From: JAVJUV01 sp047314965
Lineage (GTDB): Bacteria; Pseudomonadota; Alphaproteobacteria; Rhodobacterales; Rhodobacteraceae
Length of the DNA stretch: 64,000 bases
NCBI RefSeq assembly: GCF_047314965.1
Contig: NZ_JBLBVK010000058.1
Location: 288,032 to 352,031, forward strand
Direction of reading: 5' to 3'
In this document: positions 1-7,779 of the stretch, piece after piece
How the letters are laid out: every line of letters begins with the position of its first letter
How positions within the stretch are numbered: the first letter of the stretch is position 1
Translations under genes and position numbers: made by a program
The notes under the pieces: model-generated
Told to the model about the DNA's origin: nothing
Databases searched by the model: none
Seen by the model: only the letters and a program-made list of their open reading frames with translations

Positions 1-38
1 GCGGGGTGGCGTAGCGGGCCAAGCAGTTCTGCGGTCAT
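1..38 (-). CDS. 5' end of an unknown gene, cut by the window edge
   Basis: Reading leftward from an ATG at 36-38, twelve codons are open to the edge (MTAELLGPLRHP). A good ribosome binding site, GAGGAC, sits a few bases before the ATG. The neighbouring glutathione transferase stops at 46, only 7 bases upstream, so the two genes are probably co-transcribed leftward. Too little protein is visible to name a family. Confidence 0.5.
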   Translation of the reverse strand, partial: MTAELLGPLRHP

Positions 39-45
39 GTTGTCC

Positions 46-684
46 TCACGGCATTGGGATTTCGTTCACGAATTTCGGCACCTGATAGCCTTTCTGGACC
101 GCCGGTCTTTCGGCAATCCGGACATACCAGTCGCGCACGTTCGGGTACGCGTTCAGGTCCATCTCCTGCCACTCGAAGCGCGAAACCCATGGCCAGCATG
201 CCATATCGGCGATCGTGTACTCGCCTTTTCCGTCTCCGGCGATGAAATCGCGGCCCTCGAGCCGCGTGTTCAGGACGCGGTACAAACGGTGCGCCTCCTT
301 GGAATAACGCTCTTCGGCGTATTCCGATGTCCCTTTGTTGTACTTCACGAAGTGATGCACCTGGCCCAGCATCGGGCCAAGACCGCCCATCTGCCACATC
401 AGCCATTCCACCATCCGCCAGTACTCGTCGCCCTTGCAGATGAAGCGATCGTATTTCTGTGCGAGGTAAAGCATGATCGCGCCCGACTCCATCAGTGTCA
501 TGCCCGTGTCCTGGTCGACGATCGCGGGAATGCGGTTGTTCGGCGAGACCTTCAGGAACTCCGGTTCGTGCTGCTCACCGGCACCAATGTTGACCGCATG
601 GGCATTGTAGGGCACGCCCAGTTCCTCCAGCAGGATCGAGACTTTGCGCCCGTTCGGCGTGGTCCATGTATAAAGGTCGATCAT
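46..684 (-). CDS. Glutathione transferase, YfcG/Nu-class-like
   Basis: This 212-residue protein has the thioredoxin fold then all-helical layout of a cytosolic glutathione transferase. The N-terminus carries a Thr9-Pro10-Asn11 signature like that of E. coli YfcG, whose Asn11 contacts glutathione. NNRIPAIVD (cis-Pro) and ESGAIM, the glutathione gamma-glutamyl site, follow near residues 50 and 67. Nu-class members have little classical transferase activity and reduce disulfides with two glutathiones. It is divergent from a cupin gene, and a candidate TetR operator lies in the gap at 772-785. A second transferase (2599-3204), two OsmC proteins and a peroxiredoxin-like protein nearby suggest it handles reactive or thiol-adducted intermediates of the cluster. 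The exact substrate is not readable. Confidence 0.85.
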   Translation of the reverse strand: MIDLYTWTTPNGRKVSILLEELGVPYNAHAVNIGAGEQHEPEFLKVSPNNRIPAIVDQDTGMTLMESGAIMLYLAQKYDRFICKGDEYWRMVEWLMWQMGGLGPMLGQVHHFVKYNKGTSEYAEERYSKEAHRLYRVLNTRLEGRDFIAGDGKGEYTIADMACWPWVSRFEWQEMDLNAYPNVRDWYVRIAERPAVQKGYQVPKFVNEIPMP

Positions 685-771
685 CTATACTCTCCTTCGT
701 CTTCGGGTCGTCCCCGAGCGTTGTGTCTCTTGCTCCGAGCTGCCCGGCGACGGTTCCTCTTTGCAATTTGG

Positions 772-785
772 TTATCGATCTATAA
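772..785. promoter_or_regulatory. Candidate TetR operator, site A
   Basis: TTAT-CGATCT-ATAA, an inverted repeat with 4-bp arms and a 6-bp spacer, is followed by ATTA. It lies in the divergent gap between the glutathione transferase and the cupin gene. The same motif recurs at 4189, 6405, 20067 and 20121, each time between divergent genes of the catabolic cluster. Confidence 0.5.
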
Positions 786-894
786 ATTATTCCGTAGATG
801 GTTCACGATGCCTGTGCAATCGGACTTTGGCCAAGGCGCCGCCGATCACAAGTATCGGCCATCACATGCCCGAGAGGAATGAGGAGGACCGATC

Positions 895-1359
895 TTGTCC
901 CAACATGGACCCGATCATATCGAGACCGCCACCGATCCGGCTGCTTTCGCCGATTGGCCCAACGGTTTGTACGAAGAGATGCTGGCGAACATCCAGAATG
1001 GAACGGTCGGTTCCGTACTGGTGTCCGAGACCGACCGCGTCAGAGTCTGGCACCTTTCGCTCAAGCCAGGCTGCCGCTGCCCGTTTCACCGGCACGTGAA
1101 CCCCTATTTCTGGTCCTGCCACACGAATGGAACGTCGCGGAGCTATTTCTCGGATGGCCGGATCAAGGACACGGACCATTTCGCGGGCGAGACCAGGCAC
1201 TTCCACTATGGGCCCGGTGACTACATGGTGCATTCGCTCGAGAACGTCGGCGAAACGGAACTCGTATTCACGACTGTCGAGTTTCTGGATGGGTTGAACG
1301 CCCCGCTGGCCATTCCGGACGATGTCCGGCTTGGTGCGTCTGCCGTGGCCGCCGAATAA
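895..1359 (+). CDS. Cupin-domain protein
   Basis: This 154-residue single-domain protein has a conserved beta-barrel cupin. The metal-binding motif is visible in the stretch from PGCRCPFHRHVNP to GPGDYMVHSLENVG, supplying histidines near residues 64, 66 and 109. It has no signal peptide. The start is TTG at 895, preceded by GAGGAGG at 881-887 with 7 bases of spacing; no better ATG exists. Small cupins in such clusters are usually metal-dependent dioxygenases, isomerases or sensors. This one leads the operon into the flavin monooxygenase (gap 43 bases), so a role in the same oxidation pathway is inferred. The reaction cannot be stated from sequence. Confidence 0.75.
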   Translation: MSQHGPDHIETATDPAAFADWPNGLYEEMLANIQNGTVGSVLVSETDRVRVWHLSLKPGCRCPFHRHVNPYFWSCHTNGTSRSYFSDGRIKDTDHFAGETRHFHYGPGDYMVHSLENVGETELVFTTVEFLDGLNAPLAIPDDVRLGASAVAAE

Positions 1360-1402
1360 CCCGATCGGAAGGGCGATCCATGTTCAAAGGCTGGTGTTCC
1401 CG

Positions 1403-2623
1403 ATGACGGGCCGGGCCATCATCGCAGGCGGTTCGATCGGCGGGCTTTTCGCCGCCGCCGCATTGCTGCGCGCCGGTTGGGACGTGCGGGTATACGAACG
1501 GTCTCCGGTCCCGCTGGCGGGGCGTGGTGCCGGCATCGTGACGCATCCCGAACTGGTCGCTGCCCTTGAAGCGGTGGGCGCCGATACCTCGTCGCTGGGC
1601 GTCGATGTCCACGAGAGAGTCGCCTACGACATGGACGGCGCACGCGTCGCCGCGTTCGATTTTCACCAGGTCGTCACATCCTGGGACCGTGTCTACCAGA
1701 TACTGCTCAGCGTCATGCCTGAAGGCACTTACGTGCTGGACCGGACGGCTGCCGGGTACGAGGACAAGGGAAGTCACGTCACGTGTCTTTTCTCCGACGG
1801 TCGCCACGAGGACGCCGACCTTCTGGTCGGCACAGACGGTTTCCGTTCGGCGATCAGGGGGCAGATGTTGCCCGGGATACAGCCGGAGTATTCCGGATAC
1901 GTGGTGTGGCGTACTCTGGCCGCCGAGGCAGACCTCCCCGAGTATATCCGCGCCGATATCTTCAAGACCTTCGGTTTCTTCATTCCGAGCGGAACGCAGA
2001 TAATCGGCTACCCCATCGCCGGGCCGGCCAATGATCTGAGACCGGGGCGCCTGCGCTACAACTTCGTCTGGTATTCGCGAGAGACCGAAGACCACCTGAA
2101 AAACATGCTGACTGACGCCTATGGCACGCATCACGCCATCTCCATTCCGCCGCCGATGATCCGCGATGACGTGATCGCGGCGATGTACGAAGACGCGAGG
2201 ACACGCTTGCCAGGCCCTTTCCGCGATATTCTCGCCGTGAGCGACCGGCCGTTCTTCACGCCGATCTACGACCATCACTCACCGGTCATGGGCAGGGGCA
2301 GGGTGGCGCTGGCCGGGGACGCAGCCTGCGTGGCGCGACCGCATGTGGGCATGGGCGTGACGAAAGCGGCGGGCGATGCCCTGGCACTGGCGGATGCAGT
2401 TACGGCGATGCCCGTGCCCGAGGCCGTCACCGCGTATTCGGCGGCACGCGTGGAACCGTGCCGGATCGCCTTCGAGACATCGCGCAGGCTTGGCAGCTAC
2501 ATATTCGGCGGCGATCCCACCCGGAACCTCGACGGACGCAGCCATCCGAACCGCGAGACCGTCATGCGCGAAACGGCCGTCGTTCCGGCCGCGCTCGCTC
2601 AGTTCGCACGCAACTCTTCATAA
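1403..2623 (+). CDS. FAD-dependent aromatic monooxygenase (group A, PHBH fold)
   Basis: The protein is 406 residues from ATG 1403. The N-terminal dinucleotide-binding loop GGSIGGL sits at about residues 8-14 and ends in YERS. A central DG-type segment (VGTDGFRSAIR) follows, and a C-terminal GDAACVARPHVGMG holds the FAD ribityl GD motif. This is the layout of p-hydroxybenzoate hydroxylase-like enzymes. The closest flavour by eye is the 2,6-dihydroxypyridine 3-monooxygenase/6-hydroxynicotinate monooxygenase group. Such enzymes use NAD(P)H and O2 to hydroxylate an activated ring. The 3' end overlaps the convergent glutathione transferase by 25 bases. With the molybdenum hydroxylase downstream it would fit sequential ring hydroxylation of an N-heterocycle, but the substrate is inferred only. 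Confidence 0.85.
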   Translation: MTGRAIIAGGSIGGLFAAAALLRAGWDVRVYERSPVPLAGRGAGIVTHPELVAALEAVGADTSSLGVDVHERVAYDMDGARVAAFDFHQVVTSWDRVYQILLSVMPEGTYVLDRTAAGYEDKGSHVTCLFSDGRHEDADLLVGTDGFRSAIRGQMLPGIQPEYSGYVVWRTLAAEADLPEYIRADIFKTFGFFIPSGTQIIGYPIAGPANDLRPGRLRYNFVWYSRETEDHLKNMLTDAYGTHHAISIPPPMIRDDVIAAMYEDARTRLPGPFRDILAVSDRPFFTPIYDHHSPVMGRGRVALAGDAACVARPHVGMGVTKAAGDALALADAVTAMPVPEAVTAYSAARVEPCRIAFETSRRLGSYIFGGDPTRNLDGRSHPNRETVMRETAVVPAALAQFARNSS

Positions 2624-3204
2624 GAGGTCATGACCGTGGCGCGGTAGCCGGGCCGCTCGGCCAGACGTGCGTACCAGTCCGAAACCCTTGGGAAATCGCC
2701 CTTCGGCCAGTCGATGTCATGGATGCGGTACATCAGCGAGCCCGCGGCGATCTCCGCGGTCGAAAATGCGCTTCCGTTCAGCCACGGGGACTGTTCCAGA
2801 CGGTCGTCGAGAATGCCCAGGGCGGCGTTCAGCGCCTCGCTCTGTTTCGCCAACACCTCCGCCGAGCGTTCTTCGGGCCGCATGCGGACCATCTGCCAGA
2901 AGATCGCGATGAACGACGGCTGCAGGGTCGAGGTTGTCCATTCCATCCATTGATCCGCCACCGGATCATGCGCAATGCCGCGCGCGGCCAGGTGACGGAC
3001 GATCGCGTGGCTTTCCCACAACGTCAGCCCGTCTTCCTGCCAGATCGGCACCCGCGCGTTGGGGTTGAGCGCACGCAACTCGTCGACGCGGCCGTATTTT
3101 CCGGCCGCGTCGATCCTCTCATGCTCCAGCCCGATCTCGGCCAGTGCCCACATGACCTTCTGGACATTGACCGAACTTGCCCGGCCCCAGAGTGTCGGTG
3201 TCAC
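2599..3204 (-). CDS. Glutathione transferase family protein
   Basis: The protein is 201 residues from a GTG at 3204 that overlaps the stop of the upstream cyclase gene (GTGA), a sign of translational coupling. The N-terminus TPTLWGRASSVNVQKV is the thioredoxin-fold strand-helix with a serine as likely catalytic residue. NPNARVPIW and WESHAIVRHL supply the cis-Pro loop and the glutathione gamma-glutamyl site. The helical domain ends in a typical RVSDWYARLAERP segment. It is encoded with the cyclase on the minus strand and convergent with the flavin monooxygenase. A role as isomerase or detoxifier of an electrophilic ring-cleavage product is plausible but unproven. Confidence 0.85.
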   Translation of the reverse strand: MTPTLWGRASSVNVQKVMWALAEIGLEHERIDAAGKYGRVDELRALNPNARVPIWQEDGLTLWESHAIVRHLAARGIAHDPVADQWMEWTTSTLQPSFIAIFWQMVRMRPEERSAEVLAKQSEALNAALGILDDRLEQSPWLNGSAFSTAEIAAGSLMYRIHDIDWPKGDFPRVSDWYARLAERPGYRATVMTSYEELRAN

Positions 3205-4157
3205 TTGATTGCCTGCGGGTTGATGGGTGAGCCCGCGCCGCCTGGCAGGTGCAGCGGCGGCGCGCAGAAGAAGAACTCGTAGACACCATCCTCGGCGCAA
3301 TCCTCGCCCAATTCCTTGAGGTAGAAGATTTCGCCCATCGAGATGCCGATCGACGGAATCACCACCCAGTGCCAGGGCTGGTTCGCCTCATCGGTTTCGT
3401 TGGGCCTGACCTCGCAGCCCCATGTGTCGGCACAGATCGCGGCGATGTCGTGTTTCCTGATCCAGTAGGCGGTCTCGAATGCCAGCCCCGGTGCGTCCCC
3501 GCCGGCGTATCCCGTCCAGTCGCCGCTGGCGAGGCAGCGTTCCTGGTGTCCCGTGCGGACGATCACAAAATCGCCCTTCCGGATCTCGACCCCCTGCGCG
3601 GCGGCGCAACCGTCGAGATCGTCATTGGTGATCGGATAGCCGTCGTCCAGACTGTCGAGTCCCTTCCAGCGCGCGATGTCCAGCAGAACGCCCCGGCCGA
3701 CCATCTTGTCCCGCACATTCTCGATCCCAAGGTGCTTTGCCCCGTTCACCGTCACGTCGGTCGCCGGAAAGCCGTTATACATCTTGTCGTCCAGGAAGAT
3801 GTGGCAGAGCGCATCCCATTGCGTGGACCCCTGGCAGGGCACGTTGATCGCGTCGTCGGCATAGCGGAGATAGGCCTTGCCATCGCCATCCTGCTCTCCG
3901 TTGACCGCATCCGTGCCGGTGGCCAGCATCTGGTGAATCAGGTTCCAGCGCCCGCCGAACAGGCCCGACTGGATTTTCTGCTTGAGATCGAGGCCGAGAG
4001 CGAAAGTCTTGCCCTTCCGGACCAGCTTGGCGGCGTTCACGATATCCTCGGGGCTGATATTGTTCAGGGTGCCGATCTGATCGTCATCCCCCCAGCGTCC
4101 GTGGTTCGATAGCTCTTTCGCGGTGCGGTAGATATCTTCGCGCGTGTAGCGTGCCAT
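3201..4157 (-). CDS. Cyclase-family metal hydrolase (kynurenine formamidase-like)
   Basis: This 318-residue protein belongs to the cyclase family (PF04199), which includes KynB-type arylformamidases and isatin hydrolase. The visible core is STQWDALCHIFLDDKMYNG near residue 120, a variant of the metal-binding HxGTHxDxPxH motif in which the first half is QWDALCH. A second conserved block is KGDFVIVRTGHQE. Family members use Mn or Zn to hydrolyse amide or lactam bonds, so it may open an oxidised ring. It starts at ATG 4157 and is divergent from the OsmC-TetR operon with operator site B between. It is coupled to the downstream glutathione transferase. There is no signal peptide. Confidence 0.8.
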   Translation of the reverse strand: MARYTREDIYRTAKELSNHGRWGDDDQIGTLNNISPEDIVNAAKLVRKGKTFALGLDLKQKIQSGLFGGRWNLIHQMLATGTDAVNGEQDGDGKAYLRYADDAINVPCQGSTQWDALCHIFLDDKMYNGFPATDVTVNGAKHLGIENVRDKMVGRGVLLDIARWKGLDSLDDGYPITNDDLDGCAAAQGVEIRKGDFVIVRTGHQERCLASGDWTGYAGGDAPGLAFETAYWIRKHDIAAICADTWGCEVRPNETDEANQPWHWVVIPSIGISMGEIFYLKELGEDCAEDGVYEFFFCAPPLHLPGGAGSPINPQAIK

Positions 4158-4188
4158 GTGTCCTCCCCGGATTTTTCGGCTTGCTTAT

Positions 4189-4202
4189 TTATCAATTGAA
4201 AA
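4189..4202. promoter_or_regulatory. Candidate TetR operator, site B
   Basis: TTAT-CAATTG-AAAA followed by ATTAAC lies in the 90-base gap between the divergent cyclase and OsmC-TetR genes. It carries the same core as sites A and C. Its position next to the tetR operon suggests autoregulation. Confidence 0.55.
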
Positions 4203-4247
4203 ATTAACCTGCGGCACTGTCAACGAAACTCTTGCGGGGAACTCGCC

Positions 4248-4733
4248 TTGGCTGACGAAAAACGCTTCGACATCGTGTTCGAGGGGCACGGACGGATGAC
4301 GGGCAAGATGCGAAACGACATCTCCGTCGACTTCGTGACCATGGGCGAGCACTTTGAGCTGGCAACCGACGAAGGACCGTTTCACGGCGGGGATGGCACT
4401 GCGCCTCCGCCGCTTGCTTTGTTCACCGCCGCGCTGACGGGGTGCTTCATGACGCAGGTGCGGGCATTTTCGAAAAGGCTGCGCATTCCGATCCGCAATG
4501 TCGATGTGCGGGCAAGGTTGCACTGGCAGGGTGTGCAGGAAGGCAGCGGTCCCTATGTTTCGGAACCCGTGGGGTTCAGCCTGGACATCGAGCTTGATAC
4601 GGATGCGTCCGAAGAAGACCAGACACGTCTCGTAGATGCGGCCCGGAAGGGCTGCTTCATCGAGGCAAGCCTGGCGCAGGGAGTCATAGTGGGACACAGA
4701 CTGAAAGCGGGAGATGGCTGGCGAGACGTCTGA
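4248..4733 (+). CDS. OsmC-family protein
   Basis: This 161-residue OsmC/Ohr-fold protein shows the family pattern: an N-terminal strand region, PPPLALFTAALTGCF with the first reactive cysteine near residue 73, and AARKGCFIEASL with the second near residue 134. OsmC and Ohr proteins reduce organic hydroperoxides through this cysteine pair, although many family members have unknown substrates. The start is TTG 4248, with GCGGGGA upstream and no in-frame ATG nearby. It overlaps the tetR gene by 20 bases. A second OsmC gene lies at 5902-6366, so the cluster holds two different paralogs. Confidence 0.8.
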   Translation: MADEKRFDIVFEGHGRMTGKMRNDISVDFVTMGEHFELATDEGPFHGGDGTAPPPLALFTAALTGCFMTQVRAFSKRLRIPIRNVDVRARLHWQGVQEGSGPYVSEPVGFSLDIELDTDASEEDQTRLVDAARKGCFIEASLAQGVIVGHRLKAGDGWRDV

Positions 4734-5376
4734 AAAAGTGACCGGGGACGACGATCGCCCGGCGCGCAAACGCCTGTCATCGGACGAGCGGCGCAAGGAG
4801 TTCATTCGAAAATCCGTCGAGCTTTTCGCCGAGGACGGTTTCGAAAGCTCGACGCGCGAACTTGCCCGCAGGCTGGGCGTAACCCAGCCGCTGCTCTACC
4901 GGTATTTCCCGTCGAAGCAGGACCTCGTCTCAGCTGTCTACGAGGAAGTCTACCTGCGGCGCTGGCGCCCCGAGTGGGAGGCGCTGCTCGCCGACCGTTC
5001 GCGGCCTCTTCGGGATCGGCTGGTCGAGTTCTACGGGCTTTATACCGACGCCATTTTCCACCCCGACTGGATTCGCATCTATCTCTACTCGGGTCTCAAG
5101 GGTGTGGAGATCAACGCGCGCTACATGAAGCTGATCGTCGAACGGATCTTCACTCCGATATTCAACGAGATACGTGCGGACGCCGGGCTTCCCGAACGCC
5201 CGCTGACCGAAAAAGAGATTGACGAGATGTGGCTGATCCACGGCGGAATCTTCTATTTCGGCGTCATCAAGTTGGTCTACCAGAAGACAGCGCCGGACAC
5301 CAAGGCGGTCGCGATCGGCTTCGCCATCGACGCTCTGGTCGATGGGCTGAAGCGCGGGTTCCGGAACGAGACCTGA
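4714..5376 (+). CDS. TetR-family transcriptional regulator
   Basis: The protein is 220 residues. The N-terminal DNA-binding domain runs from RRKEFIRKSVELFAEDGF to the recognition helix in GVTQPLLYRYFPSKQDL (about residues 50-70), the standard TetR pattern. The C-terminal ligand domain is helical and not assignable to a ligand class. It overlaps the OsmC gene and so is in the same transcript, which is driven from the gap holding operator site B. It is the only TetR gene in the cluster. It is therefore the leading candidate for binding the repeated TTAT-N6 element at sites A to E, presumably as a repressor relieved by a pathway metabolite (inference). Confidence 0.9.
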   Translation: MAGETSEKVTGDDDRPARKRLSSDERRKEFIRKSVELFAEDGFESSTRELARRLGVTQPLLYRYFPSKQDLVSAVYEEVYLRRWRPEWEALLADRSRPLRDRLVEFYGLYTDAIFHPDWIRIYLYSGLKGVEINARYMKLIVERIFTPIFNEIRADAGLPERPLTEKEIDEMWLIHGGIFYFGVIKLVYQKTAPDTKAVAIGFAIDALVDGLKRGFRNET

Positions 5377-5389
5377 ACCCGCGTCACGC

Positions 5390-5905
5390 TCAGTGGCCGC
5401 CGCGGGCCGGATAGCCCTTTTCGACGGCGAAGGGGACTTTCGAAAGCAGGAACGCCAGGTCAGGCCGTGCCCAGGGCATGTTCGAGACATCCGCAAGGTA
5501 AAGGCGCCCGTCCGGCCGGACCCAGAACAGCCCGGGCTCGCAGAACACGTCCGCTTCCACGTCCTTGATGGCCTTGGAAACGTAAAGCCCCCATTCCCGC
5601 GCCTGGGCATCCGTCACGCCGTAGGCGACCGGCACGTTTCCGATATTCCATTCGGCCTTTGTCTTCCCGGCGGTGTCGGCATCGTTCATCGAAGCCGCGA
5701 CCACGTCGAACCCGGCTTCGCGATATCCGTCGATCAGCCCGTTGAGCGTCTCGAGATAGCTCTTGCACACCGGGCAGTGCAGGCCCCGGTAGAAGATCAC
5801 CATCGTGAAATTGGCAGGAGGTGTTCCGTTCAGCGTGAACGTGCCTCCGCCGACAAGTGGCAGGGAGAGCGCGGGGACGGGTGCGTCTGGGGTAAGTTTC
5901 GTCAT
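5390..5905 (-). CDS. Peroxiredoxin-like (AhpC/TSA fold) protein
   Basis: The protein is 171 residues from ATG 5905, which overlaps the stop of the OsmC gene (ATGA). It has a thioredoxin fold with FYRGLHCPVCKSYLETL at about residues 39-55, so the peroxidatic cysteine position carries a CPVC pair as in the alkyl-hydroperoxide-reductase-like group. Later segments (VAASMNDADTAGKTKAEW and FWVRPDGRLYL) match that group. Likely function is reduction of peroxides or disulfides formed by the flavin monooxygenases. It is co-transcribed with the OsmC gene, giving a two-gene redox-defence operon divergent from the molybdenum hydroxylase. Confidence 0.8.
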   Translation of the reverse strand: MTKLTPDAPVPALSLPLVGGGTFTLNGTPPANFTMVIFYRGLHCPVCKSYLETLNGLIDGYREAGFDVVAASMNDADTAGKTKAEWNIGNVPVAYGVTDAQAREWGLYVSKAIKDVEADVFCEPGLFWVRPDGRLYLADVSNMPWARPDLAFLLSKVPFAVEKGYPARGGH

Positions 5906-6366
5906 AAGGGTTTCACAGTCCAGTTTTCGGTTATGGTGATGCCAGCGCCGCGGAAAACCTTGGCGACCGGGCAGAACTTTTCCAGTTCGATCCTCAGAGT
6001 TTCGATCTGGTCTTCGCTGCCGTTCGTCGTCACCTCGATATCCATGACGATGTTCGAGAACGGCTGATCGACCTCTTCGGCCAGAGTCACACCCCGCCGG
6101 TCGAAGTCGGCGGTCAGGGCAATCTCCATCCTCGCGATCTCGATTCCCATCTGAGCGGCGATCTTGTTCGAGATCACGTTCGTGCAACCGATCAGCGACG
6201 ACATCAGCGTTTCGGTCGGGCTCAGCCCTTGGTTCGTTCCGTGCCGTTCAACGGGTTCGTCGATGGTGGACGTCACGTCGCGCACGGAAATCCGTGAACG
6301 GGAATGCGTTTCACCCACGCCGGACAGCTTCATCTGGATCGTGGTCTTTGGCCGTATCTTGACCAT
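5902..6366 (-). CDS. OsmC-family protein (second copy)
   Basis: This 154-residue OsmC-fold protein has GLSPTETLMSSLIGCTNV, carrying the first reactive cysteine near residue 61, and LEKFCPVAKVFRGAG, carrying the second near residue 131. The CPVAK context is characteristic of the OsmC subgroup often annotated as peroxiredoxin OsmC-like or YhfA-like. It is distinct from the copy at 4248 and clearly not a recent duplicate. The gene starts at 6366 and is followed by the coupled peroxiredoxin-like gene. It is divergent from the molybdenum hydroxylase operon with operator site C between. Confidence 0.82.
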   Translation of the reverse strand: MVKIRPKTTIQMKLSGVGETHSRSRISVRDVTSTIDEPVERHGTNQGLSPTETLMSSLIGCTNVISNKIAAQMGIEIARMEIALTADFDRRGVTLAEEVDQPFSNIVMDIEVTTNGSEDQIETLRIELEKFCPVAKVFRGAGITITENWTVKPL

Positions 6367-6404
6367 CTTGCATATCCTCCCGTTCGCGCAATGTTGGTGC
6401 TTGT

Positions 6405-6418
6405 TTATTGATTGATAA
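6405..6418. promoter_or_regulatory. Candidate TetR operator, site C
   Basis: TTAT-TGATTG-ATAA followed by ATTAGC is the most symmetric copy. Counting flanking bases, TTTAT and ATAAA are perfect arms. It sits between the OsmC gene and the molybdenum hydroxylase operon. Confidence 0.6.
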
Positions 6419-6484
6419 ATTAGCTAGAGTTCATCTGTCGAAGACACAAGCGCTAAAGCGCGGAACGGCAAGGGGAGGATCAGC

Positions 6485-7312
6485 GTGAAAGCATCACGTT
6501 TCAGTTACGCGCGTCCGGAGACGCTCGACGAAGCACTTGCACTGATGGCCGATGACGCGGCCGAGCCCATGGCGCTGGCCGGGGGACAAAGCCTGATGCC
6601 CATGATGAATTTCCGTGTCGCGCGGCCGGGCGTTCTGGTCGACCTGAATCGGGTTCCGGGGCTTTCCGGCATCGAAGAGATTGGCGGCACGGTACGGATC
6701 GGTGCAATGACCCGATACCGCGATCTGGCCGCATCGGACGTCGTGGCAACGCGTTTGCCGCTCGTCGCCGCTGCGCTGCCGCACATCGCCCATGCCGCGA
6801 TCCGCAACCGGGGAACCATCGGAGGGAGCATGGCGCTGGCCGATCCCGCCGCCGAACTGCCGGCTGTCGCGCTGGCATTGGGCGCGACGCTGCACCTCGT
6901 CTCGAAGGCTGGACACCGCGACGTGGCAGCAGACGATTACTTCCTTGGAGCTTATGACACCGCGCTCGACACGGGCGAACTGGTGGCCGGAGTTTCGTTT
7001 CCCGCGGCCGGACCGGCAGACCGGTTCGGCTTCAACGAGATCGTGCGCCGCCACGGGGACTACGCCATGGCCGGCGCAGTGGTCGCCGCTGCGGGTGGCG
7101 CGGTCCGGGTCGCCTTCTTCGCCGTTGGCGATGGCGCGATGCGCTGCCCGGGCGCCGAAGAGGCGCTGGGCGCCGACCTGTCCGGGATCGACGCCGCCGT
7201 CGCCGCGTTGTCCGACCTGGCGGTATCGGGCGATCTGAACGGTGACGAGGCGACCAAGAGACACCTGGCCGGCGTTGCCCTGCGCCGCGCCGTCGCGGAG
7301 GCATTGGCATGA
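6485..7312 (+). CDS. Molybdenum hydroxylase, FAD-binding medium subunit
   Basis: The protein is 275 residues, the usual length for CoxM/HcrB-type subunits. LAGGQSLMPMMNFRVARP at about residues 31-48 is the FAD-binding AGGQSL motif. IRNRGTIGGSMALADPAAELP at about residues 106-126 is the second FAD motif (TIGGSxxxxDPA). It transfers electrons from the Fe-S subunit to FAD and on to an acceptor. A strong GGGGAGG ribosome site precedes ATG 6485. The start of the 2Fe-2S gene overlaps its stop (ATGA). Subunit order M-S-L matches carbon-monoxide-dehydrogenase-type and nicotinate/isoquinoline-type hydroxylases. Confidence 0.92.
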   Translation: MKASRFSYARPETLDEALALMADDAAEPMALAGGQSLMPMMNFRVARPGVLVDLNRVPGLSGIEEIGGTVRIGAMTRYRDLAASDVVATRLPLVAAALPHIAHAAIRNRGTIGGSMALADPAAELPAVALALGATLHLVSKAGHRDVAADDYFLGAYDTALDTGELVAGVSFPAAGPADRFGFNEIVRRHGDYAMAGAVVAAAGGAVRVAFFAVGDGAMRCPGAEEALGADLSGIDAAVAALSDLAVSGDLNGDEATKRHLAGVALRRAVAEALA

Positions 7313-7779
7313 GCGATACGATGAACATCACGATGACGATCAACGGCGAGGCGATCACGCGCGACGTTCCGGTGCGTCTGAACCTTGTCGATTTCATTCG
7401 GACCGAGGCTGGACTGACGGGCAGCCACGTGGGGTGTGAGCATGGGGTCTGCGGAGCCTGCACCATCGAAGTGGACGGCCAGGCCGTGCGCGGCTGTCTG
7501 ATGCTGGCCGTTCAGGCCGACGGCGCAAGTGTCACAACGATCGAGGGCTTCGGTGACCGTGCCGCGGGGTTGCGCGAAGCATTCTCGAACCGCAACGCGC
7601 TGCAATGCGGCTATTGCACGCCCGGGATGCTGGCCAGCGCTCTCGAGTACATCGAGGCGGGCGGCACTGCCGACCGCGCCGCGATCCGTGAGCATATTTC
7701 CGGGAACTACTGCCGGTGCACCGGCTACCAGGCGATCGTCGAGGCGATCGCAGACGTGATCGAAGGAGGCAGGGCATGA
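7309..7779 (+). CDS. Molybdenum hydroxylase, 2Fe-2S small subunit
   Basis: The protein is 156 residues. The plant-type 2Fe-2S cluster motif GCEHGVCGACTIEVDG lies at about residues 43-58, with a fourth cysteine in RGCLM. The second, helical cluster uses QCGYCTPGM near residue 100 and NYCRCTGYQ near residue 137. Both clusters are complete. It carries electrons from the molybdenum centre to the FAD subunit. Overlaps of 4 bases at both ends couple it to its partners. Confidence 0.94.
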   Translation: MSDTMNITMTINGEAITRDVPVRLNLVDFIRTEAGLTGSHVGCEHGVCGACTIEVDGQAVRGCLMLAVQADGASVTTIEGFGDRAAGLREAFSNRNALQCGYCTPGMLASALEYIEAGGTADRAAIREHISGNYCRCTGYQAIVEAIADVIEGGRA

